Shown here: piece by piece, positions 48,714 through 64,000 of the stretch
Layout: every line of letters begins with the position of its first letter
How positions within the stretch are numbered: the stretch's first letter is position 1
Assembly: GCF_052324685.1 (NCBI RefSeq)
Contig: NC_135223.1
Span: 21,443,869 to 21,507,868 of the forward strand
DNA: 64,000 nt
From: Brachyhypopomus gauderio
Lineage: Eukaryota; Chordata; Actinopteri; Gymnotiformes; Hypopomidae
Direction: 5' to 3'
Made by a program: the position numbers and the translations under genes
Notes under the pieces: model-generated
Told to the model about the DNA's origin: nothing
Seen by the model: the letters and a program-made list of their open reading frames with translations, nothing else
Database searches by the model: none

Positions 48714-51700
48714 TCAGCTCTCTTGCTTGTCTTTGACCAGCAAGACTGTGTGCTGCCCCCCGCTGGAAGCCGAGAGAACTACTCTGTTCTCCAGTTGCTT
48801 GCCTGCCATCTCCACTGGACTCCATAAATCTTCCTCCTCCCCAGTGCCCAGCTGCAAGTTGGTGCCCATACCCCAAGCAAACGCAGCACCTGTAGCATAT
48901 GAACACCAATGCGGACATTCACCACAAAATATTGAAAGGTTTGAACAAAATCTGTGTACAGAAAGCAGCGGTCTGTCTACAGTATGTATTTTAGATATCA
49001 TATTATTACTGAAAAAATAAGAGTATTAGTTGTTTCAAGCTGCATACTTATTTCTCAGTAATACAATGAGATCAAACTGAGCACAGAGTATAGACACGGA
49101 AAGATTCTTCCAATTTTAGTTATGTCTGAATAGAACAGCAGGAAACCCAGACGTGGAGGACAGCCTGCCTCCTGAGACGTCACGTGAGGCAAACGGGAAC
49201 GTAGCGTCTCGAGACAGAAAAATGGTCCCGTCGCTGCTCTATCCAGGTTAAAAAACAAACACACAAGAACAGGAAAACTATTTAGGTCCGCTCACCTTGT
49301 TTTGTGACGGCGTAGCTCACAGACGCACCGCAGGCCACCAGGGAGGCGCTGCTGAGCCCTGTGACTGGCGTGGGTTCACTCTTCTCTACGACTCCCTCTC
49401 CCAGGCCCAGACGCCCATACTCAGCACGGCCTAGACTGTAGACCTGTCCTGAGGGTGATGGCCTCATGTTAGTAATGTAGATACTGCACCATGAATGCTG
49501 CTCAAACCAATGAATAGTGCTGATGAATAGACAGGAATGTGTATAAACATTCTACCTTGCTAGACCTTTGATATACATTAAAAATACTGACTGAAAATGA
49601 GTGTCAAAGTCTTGGACAACCCTGGGAGTTAATTGGTTAGTTCCAAATCCACTCAGGTGACCTCAGAAGAATGTGGAGAATCACAGAAAAGTAATTGTAA
49701 TATTGTAATGGGCACATACATTTTCTGAGCCTACATAATTGCAGACAGGTTATATATTGGGGGAATGAAAGGTAAATAATGTGATGTTCCTGCTGTTCCT
49801 AGGAGGGGTCATTGTGCAGATGACTGAAGGCATCAAGGCCTTAAACCAGCACACAACCGTAGAGTAATACCCCAGGATTCGTCTAGGTAGTGTCATGCAA
49901 CAATGGTGAACAGGAGTGATTTCTTCAAAAGGTTTAAATCCCACATTTTACAAAGGCCAGATCAGACTGTTGATCTCAAACCCACTGAAATGCAGTGGTG
50001 TGATCTGAAAACTGTTCAAGCAAGACATCACAAAAATAGACATGAAACTAATGCTTTTAAGTTTATAGAAAATGACACCTAACCACTTCACAGGACATGA
50101 GAGCATCCACAAAGTACTTTGTTGAGGTTATTGACAAAGCAGGTGCCATTAGTTATTAAATGTAAGGCATAATGATATCTTTTCATTCAGTAATACTTAC
50201 TGTTTTAACCATTTGTTCAATTGTGGTACAACATGAAACACTAAGAAAGGGGGGTTATGAAATTTCAAGTCTCACACCACACAGCAATATACAAACAACC
50301 TCTCAACACTATGCACATTCTGAACTGCAAAGATTTGCAATTACCTTCCGAATCCAAGCAGAGTGTGTGGTGCTGTCCTCCAGAAAAGCCAACCCAGGTG
50401 GTGGTGGTGTTCTTGAAGGCAGTGAGCTTTAGTGGAATAAAGCATGGGTTTGTACCTTGGGTACCTACAAAATGAACAGTATGGAAATACAGAAACACTA
50501 CTTAGATATCATATATATGGTTCTATGGTATTTCTGCTTGCCAAAATCAGTTTGTTTTAAGGAACAGAAACGGCAGCGACGCATGGCAGCGACGCATGGC
50601 AGCAACGCATGGTCTGTGTTGTCCAACATTGTTCTAACGCAAAGTATAATTCCGATATAAACGTGTTTCTCAATTGTACTTTAACATCAGTGGATCCCGT
50701 CGCGTTTCCACTTTTAACCCAATCTTTCTTTAAAGTCACCACTCACCCAGCTGGTGATAGTTGGAAAGACCAAAGCCATAGATGTGGCCATCTTGAGATA
50801 TGGCGAAGGTGAAGTACGCCCCGCAGAACACGTCGGAGAAGTGGACCTTCCCCCGAGGCCTGACCACCACCATCTGAGGTTCCAGCAGCCTCACTGCAAG
50901 GACCAAGACTAAAGCTCAAGCAGCTCCGAGAGGGACGGTCCCCCAGACTCTAGTGCTCCACACATCTCACGCAGTCGTCAAATCTGGCGAACACATACTT
51001 AACCCCTTCCTGCCGCCGCGGTTGGCGAAGCACTCCGGTACTCTGCCCAGCTGGCCCTGCTCCCCACAGCCCGAGGTGTAGAGATCTCCGTTCAGTGTCA
51101 GCATCACCAGGTGGTCACTGCCTTTATTGCAGAGCAGCAAGACGTTTTCATTAGTCACATGAGCCTCGTGACGGCATCCATGTGACAACAAGCAGAAATC
51201 TCACCTGAAGAAATTTTTATCACAGGCTTTTCTATGTGGATTTTGACAGGCAGGCTACATTTTTTCATAGGCTCAATAAGGCCAATGACACCACTGTTAT
51301 CCTGCAAAGGAAGAAACGTTTTTCATGTTGTGTGTTCACGGGTATAAATACGTTAAGAAATATATCCATGATTGCAGGTATAGATGTATTAATATGTAAA
51401 TCATACATTTAGATTTTAAGCAAAATACACAAATTATGATGCTCACCCTGAAGGAGCCCCAGACAAACACTGCCCCCTCCTCTGTAAGTGCAGCAGTGTG
51501 GCTGTCCCCGGCAGACACCTGCACCACCTTTTCTGCCAGCTCCACCTTCCCTGGCACCATCTCAGAGCCTTCCTCTGTTGTATTCCTGCCCAGAGCGCCC
51601 TCGTCGTTACAGCCAAATGTGTAAATCTGCAACACGGAACAATAAAGCAACAGGAGTCCATGAAGATATGAACGACTTTTTTAAAACACAAGATAGATCG

Positions 51701-52285
51701 CAATGTCAAACCTGCATAACTACAATCGACGTTATCTACTCTGATCTGGTGAATTTGTCTACTGGGGGACTAAGTGACTGGGTGTGTGCGATTATAATCA
51801 AATCAATGACAAGACTAGTTACAACCTGAATCTGAATAGTGAATAACAAAACTCCATGCACTAGGTTGAACATTAGGCAGCAAAAGCAAACAGGAAAAAA
51901 AATGCACTTACATTTCCGGTGTCACTGAGACACACGGTGTGCATGCCCCCAGCCACCACCTGTACAATACCCTCTGGGAGGGTCACCAGGGCAGGTTTCT
52001 TCCTCTCCAACACGTCTTCTCCAAGACCAAGCTGACCCACGTCCCCCTGGCCAACAACCAGCACCATTCCCTTCTCTTGCCCATGACTCTTGTGGGACAC
52101 TGCATTCACACACACACACACACCACACACACACAATGATTTTGATATGCTAGTTCTCAAATGAGAACTACTGTACATTGACGAGAATCTGCAGTATGTC
52201 GGCCATTACCTTTCAGTTTTTTCAGAGACGCAGAGTTGTTCGTCTCACTTTCTTTTTGTCTCTTTGCAGCTTTTTTTGCAGGCAT
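48714..52285 (-). CDS. rcc1: Regulator of chromosome condensation 1 (Ran guanine-nucleotide exchange factor)
   Basis: RCC1 sits on chromatin through histones and DNA and loads Ran with GTP, setting the Ran gradient for nuclear transport, spindle assembly and nuclear envelope formation. Nine coding exons on the minus strand: 52285-52210, 52099-51912, 51626-51447, 51301-51205, 51121-50999, 50893-50747, 50464-50345, 49448-49296 and 48889-48714. Phases agree and give 419 residues (human 421). A basic N-terminal tail ([12 protein letters not shown]) is followed by the seven-bladed propeller, with blade signatures such as [55 protein letters not shown] and [12 protein letters not shown]. The Ran-contacting SGSDHLVML and SGGQHHTLC segments are kept. 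The exon 6 donor (GTATGT) is chosen by phase. A decayed Tc1 scrap sits in the intron at about 49940-50165. Confidence 0.96.
49940..50165 (+). pseudogene. Tc1-like transposase 3' scrap in an rcc1 intron
   Basis: The plus strand reads [18 protein letters not shown], resembling the last-catalytic-Glu region of Tc1 transposases (usually DLNP..E..W..LK), followed by a decayed C-terminal stretch. No inverted repeats recognised. Confidence 0.5.
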
Positions 52286-52298
52286 TGCAGCTCAAAAT

Positions 52299-53450
52299 CC
52301 TAAAAGGATTTAATCAACATACATGAACTAAACTAACAATCTCGGCTGTAAATTCCACAATTACACAAAAAACTCACTCATCACCAATGCAACTTCACTT
52401 GGCAGTGTTACACTCGGCACATACATTTAAATAAAACAATAGATTGTAAACTTTTATATACATATATGTCACATGGCAACGCTGTGCAGCTATCAAGCCT
52501 TTTAAAAGCACATTTGGGAACGACTCCGTACGTTTCAACAAGTTGACCTACCGCACACGATTACAAGATGTCATTTGACCGGAGAAAACCCAAACTATTC
52601 CCCACACTCACCAAAGTCGCCTTATTTATACATCACAGGACGCGCGCGCGTGGCCTTCCACAGCGCGCGTGCCGCTGCGTAGCGACCGCTCGCGCCGGCC
52701 GCTAGTTAAAACGATTCTACGTTAGCTAACCCAACACAACCAGCTCGTTAACCTCTCTCGCTCGTAAGTTAGTCGACTTTCACGTCAGGACGGACTTTGT
52801 TCCGCTTTAGGTCCTGGTTATTTAACCTTACAAAAGGGGGAAAAAAAGTTAGTCGAGTCGAAGTTATGCGGCAGGTGGCACGTTGAAGTTCAGCTGCGCC
52901 GTTGATTGAGCGCAGCTGTCGCCCCGGACGTGCTGGCGTGTTTCAGCGAGGCTCACCGACACACACCGCCGTTTTTACCCCACTATCGCCGGGATAACTC
53001 GGTCCTGAGTCCCCCCATCCCGTAGCCACGCTAGCTAACGTTAGCCGTGCTAGCTACGTCCCCAAACCCCTAAGTCGAGGAAACAAAAATCCAGAAAGAC
53101 AAAAAAACCCTCAAACATCACCACTTTAGTTGATAATAGTTTGTATGCTTCGTTAGGGCCTCACCTTCAGAACTGGACGATAAATGATGTGTGACGGTTC
53201 CTCCAAGCACGCAGGGACTACACACCTCCCGTCCGCGGTTACCTCAGCCTGCGCCTCCCGGGGAGAACTCACGATTTCAGCGCCCTCGCTCTTCGTTGAC
53301 TTCGCCGTGAGCGCTCGGACGAGTCGAGGGTGGACGGCGCCACCTAGTGTTGCGGAGGAGAACTCGCCACCGTTCTTCACGATTTGGTGGGAGCCGGGAG
53401 ACAAAAGTGGAGCGTTTGGTGGAGACTGGATTTGACAACGTGACACGTTG
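52299..53450 (-). promoter_or_regulatory. rcc1: CpG-rich promoter and 5'UTR region of rcc1
   Basis: The rcc1 coding start lies in an exon whose acceptor is at 52300 (minus strand ...CTTTTAG). Upstream, 52620-53440 is markedly CpG-rich compared with the flanks. The sequence CTGAAG|GTGAGG at 53165 is a good donor for a 5'UTR exon starting somewhere below 53450. GCTAGCTAACGTTAGC-type palindromic motifs occur around 52718 and 53029-53055. I looked for U17-type snoRNAs, hosted by the human locus, and saw none I could support. Confidence 0.5.
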
Positions 53451-55747
53451 TACAGTGTCTTCGATAATTACTTATGTAGAAAGATATCTTAAACAGGGTG
53501 AACAATATATGATTATGAATACCGTTCAATTTAGCAACGTAGCTGGATATCTATACTTATTCATTTTGATGTCTTCAGACCAGCCACAATTGATATGAAT
53601 GTGGTATTGCTTATGAAGCAAATGGATCAGTCAAATCAAATTTGAAGTAAATCACCGCATTAAAATGATCTAAACATCAAAACACCCGACTCAGTTGATT
53701 GAAGCAAACATCCACCTAAAAAGCTTCATTTCAAATTGTGTAGTTTAATACACTACAGAGACTACTCAAATAAACTTATTCTGGTCTTTATGTAAACAGT
53801 ATTTGGAATACCTTTTAAATTCCTAGAGTCTATCTGATGAGCACTTAATTCTATAATTTGCCTTGGGGACATGTTCCCACCATTTTCTTCAATGGCTAAT
53901 TTTGTCCTTTGCACTTTTTGAATGTATACTGTGCACATCAACAACACATTTTTAATAAAAAAAAATGAGTGAAAAAATATACTGCAAGTATTTTAAATCG
54001 CAATGTTGAGTTTTGCACTGTTCCTCGTTGACAGGCAAAACAAGCCGTAAAACCTTTTGTGAACCTCTTCCCTTCAGCCCCCATGCTGGTTTCTGTTCAG
54101 TGAACATGGGTACCAGAAGACCTGATGTCTTAAAAAGAACGTGAGTTTGAGCTCAATTGAAAGCAACTTGGTCCGGATTCTAATATAAGAATAACATTAT
54201 TTCCGCATTTATTTCGGACATCAGCAACTTAGATTGTTGGCTGCATGTGCATTTGACAAATGAGGTCCATATCTTTCAGTGAAAAAGTCAAACCAGACCA
54301 TAAATAAACTATTTGTAAGCATTTTAATTTAGATTTATGGATGACATCTAAACAGAAAAAATACTGTCAGTTTCTAAATGTTCACATATAATTGAAGCCA
54401 AAACAAAATGGGGCTGCAATGTTACATTAACATGGAAGAAATACATTAATCTGAAGCCATTCTCGTAATGTCGCATTATACACCAATATTTTGTGCTTAA
54501 AAAAATAGCAACCTATATAACCTTTAATATATTTAAAATGTTCCCAAATAAAAGGAAGACGAGATATACACATCAGTCAGTTTAATCTAGACAATATATC
54601 TGTACAGCAGGGCATGTTCTATTATTCTACTGCCATAAACATTAAAAAGAAAAAAAAGAGAAAGACAAAAAATGTTCCTTCCAAGTTGATCCCTGTCCAC
54701 AGTTATTCTATAAAACAAGTTGTTTTTTAGTGCTTGATCAATGTTTGCCCTGTTACTGGCTTTCATTTAAAAGCCTACATATCAATTATTCTTATTCAGA
54801 CATGTATGCATGGTTTAAATATTGAACTTTAATGAAATGGCTGAACCCTGTGTATTAAAAAAAGAGGATCGTATATTGTGGCTATATTTTAGCATAAAAC
54901 CCTCATGTGACCTCGTCTAAAACGTTTGTGTGAGGACAAAAACTAGTGAAAAAGAAAAGGCCAGCTTCACTCCCTACTCCTGTTGACCAGTAAACACCAG
55001 AAGATGGGCGAGTCTCAACGAGAGGAGGAATAAAAGCAGGCCAAGTCACACAAATGTAACATTACATCATAAAACCTTGTGCATCACAATATCTAATTAT
55101 AAACTTTTCAAGGAATCAGTCTAAGAGATATTTACAGCATTCTATACATACACACACACACACACATACAAATACACAAATATCCCCATGTTTATCCATG
55201 CAGAGTCTTAGGTGTGCACAACTCTGCTCAGCCACTCTCAGTAACTAACATGTATTATTACTGTATTTATTATTGTCACCATCATTCTTATTTCTATGAT
55301 TTGTTAAGGTTATTACATTTCCCTAAAAGGAAATGGACTGTGTAATACCAAATATAAGCAGAAAAAGGCCCTTTGAGACCTTTCTTTCTCCCCCCAAAGC
55401 AGAGGGATGTCAGGAAAGGGCATCCTGAGGGTCACCATGCATGTCCTGATGGCAGGCACACTACACACCCCTCAGAGGGTCTTTCATCAGTTCTCCACAC
55501 TCTAGCTTGGCATGTTCATCTCCCTCTAGTGTCTGGTACAAACACTGCATTTGTCCTGCAGTTCTTAGCCTTCACGGGCACCATATTTACAAGAGGACGG
55601 ACAACTTTGTTGTAGGTTTCTGTACAGTACATTCATCGAGAGGATGTCCGTGAGCGCAAACACCCAGAGGCTCCTCACAGAACACACAGCGATTTCTGGC
55701 CCTGTCTCCAGTGCCGAAGTGCTTCACAGTCCAGGCAACAGAAGACG
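53451..55747. other. Region between the rcc1 promoter and the phactr4 stop codon
   Basis: No coding exon recognised. The part nearest 55747 must be phactr4 3'UTR, but several A/T-rich polyadenylation candidates exist and I cannot pick one. A short (AC)n tract lies at 55145-55167. Confidence 0.5.
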
Positions 55748-63421
<7,674 letters not shown>

Positions 63422-64000
63422 CTGTGGACACACACACACACACACACAGGGAGTAAAGACACACGGTGACACCATGGCCTGAGAGTGCTGCTAACAAGCG
63501 TCCTGTAAGCTGTTCTCAGTGAGCGTATCAGGCACGCCAGCCAACAAAGAATTTCCTCAACAATTAAAGCAGGGCTGCAGTCGGCAGCATCAAACAGGCG
63601 AATCTAAGAGCTCGTCTCATCTCCCTGTCCGGGATGTTTGAGCTGCGGTGCTGAGTTGTGTTATCATTCCCGTGTCACTCGCCCGTGTACTTGTTCTTAA
63701 TCAGCTGTGGGAGATAAACAAGCAGCTGTAATCACCTCCCTGTGTCCATCTCCCGCCCCCCCCTCCCCATTTATTCTCTCTCTCCATTCTTCAAAGACGA
63801 CGTTTTAAGCTCAGGGTTATTTACAGCCAGCGTATCACGCCAAGACACCGGCCGCAGAGGTAAATGGGTCAGAGAAGAAAGGGTAACCAGTGGAACGAGT
63901 AGAAAGGGAAGAGGAGTTCAAACAAAACCACAACTGTTCTTTCTGCTCGCCTTGGCTTCCTATGTCAACGATGAAGGTTCGTGTCGGAACTGTTGAAATT
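63422..64000 (-). other. phactr4 intron running off the window
   Basis: Starts with an (AC)10 tract next to the acceptor at 63422-63427. Nothing else recognised. Confidence 0.5.

Noticed and set aside
48727..49020. Plus-strand frames over rcc1 exons
   Set aside because: Antisense shadows of the rcc1 propeller exons; no motif of their own.
52299..53160. U17-type (SNORA73) snoRNA expected from the human RCC1 locus
   Set aside because: I looked in the rcc1 5' introns for an H/ACA layout with ACA box and saw nothing convincing; a covariance-model search would decide.

Overview
The window looks like genomic DNA of a teleost fish. It is A/T-rich, has split genes with GT-AG introns, is dense in fish-type Tc1/mariner and hAT transposons and microsatellites, and carries genes whose human counterparts lie on chromosome 1p35-p36. 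I cannot name the species.

Layout. Positions 1-3614 hold the 5' part of a decayed Ty3/gypsy chromovirus on the minus strand, running off the left edge. Positions 4154-5675 are a probable non-autonomous DNA transposon. From 5.7 to 16.2 kb I recognise no gene, only transposon scraps. Four protein-coding genes follow: tcea3 (+, 16233-28904), oprd1 (+, 36445-42973), rcc1 (-, 48714-52285 coding, with a CpG-rich promoter/5'UTR reaching about 53450) and the 3' part of phactr4 (-, 55748-63421; its 5' exons lie beyond the right edge). I derived splice junctions by hand from reading frames, splice sites and recalled vertebrate orthologues, so single junctions may be off.

The genes do not form an operon-like system. 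tcea3 encodes an RNA polymerase II elongation factor (TFIIS family), oprd1 a delta-type opioid receptor, rcc1 the chromatin-bound Ran exchange factor, and phactr4 an actin- and PP1-binding regulator. Their grouping is conserved synteny.

Most interesting points: (1) tcea3 has a greatly enlarged linker built from 13 small, frame-symmetric exons with recurring Pro/Lys-rich modules ending in KER/KDR, giving about 677 residues against about 348 in the human protein as I recall it; (2) a phactr4 intron holds about 21 tandem copies of the splice-donor junction of its own upstream exon, separated by (GT)n; (3) the chromovirus LTR and primer-binding site show a Tf1/sushi-like self-priming arrangement; (4) an apparently intact Tc1-like transposon sits in a tcea3 intron; (5) the delta receptor has a mosaic of mu-like and kappa-like residues at the extracellular rim of its ligand pocket.
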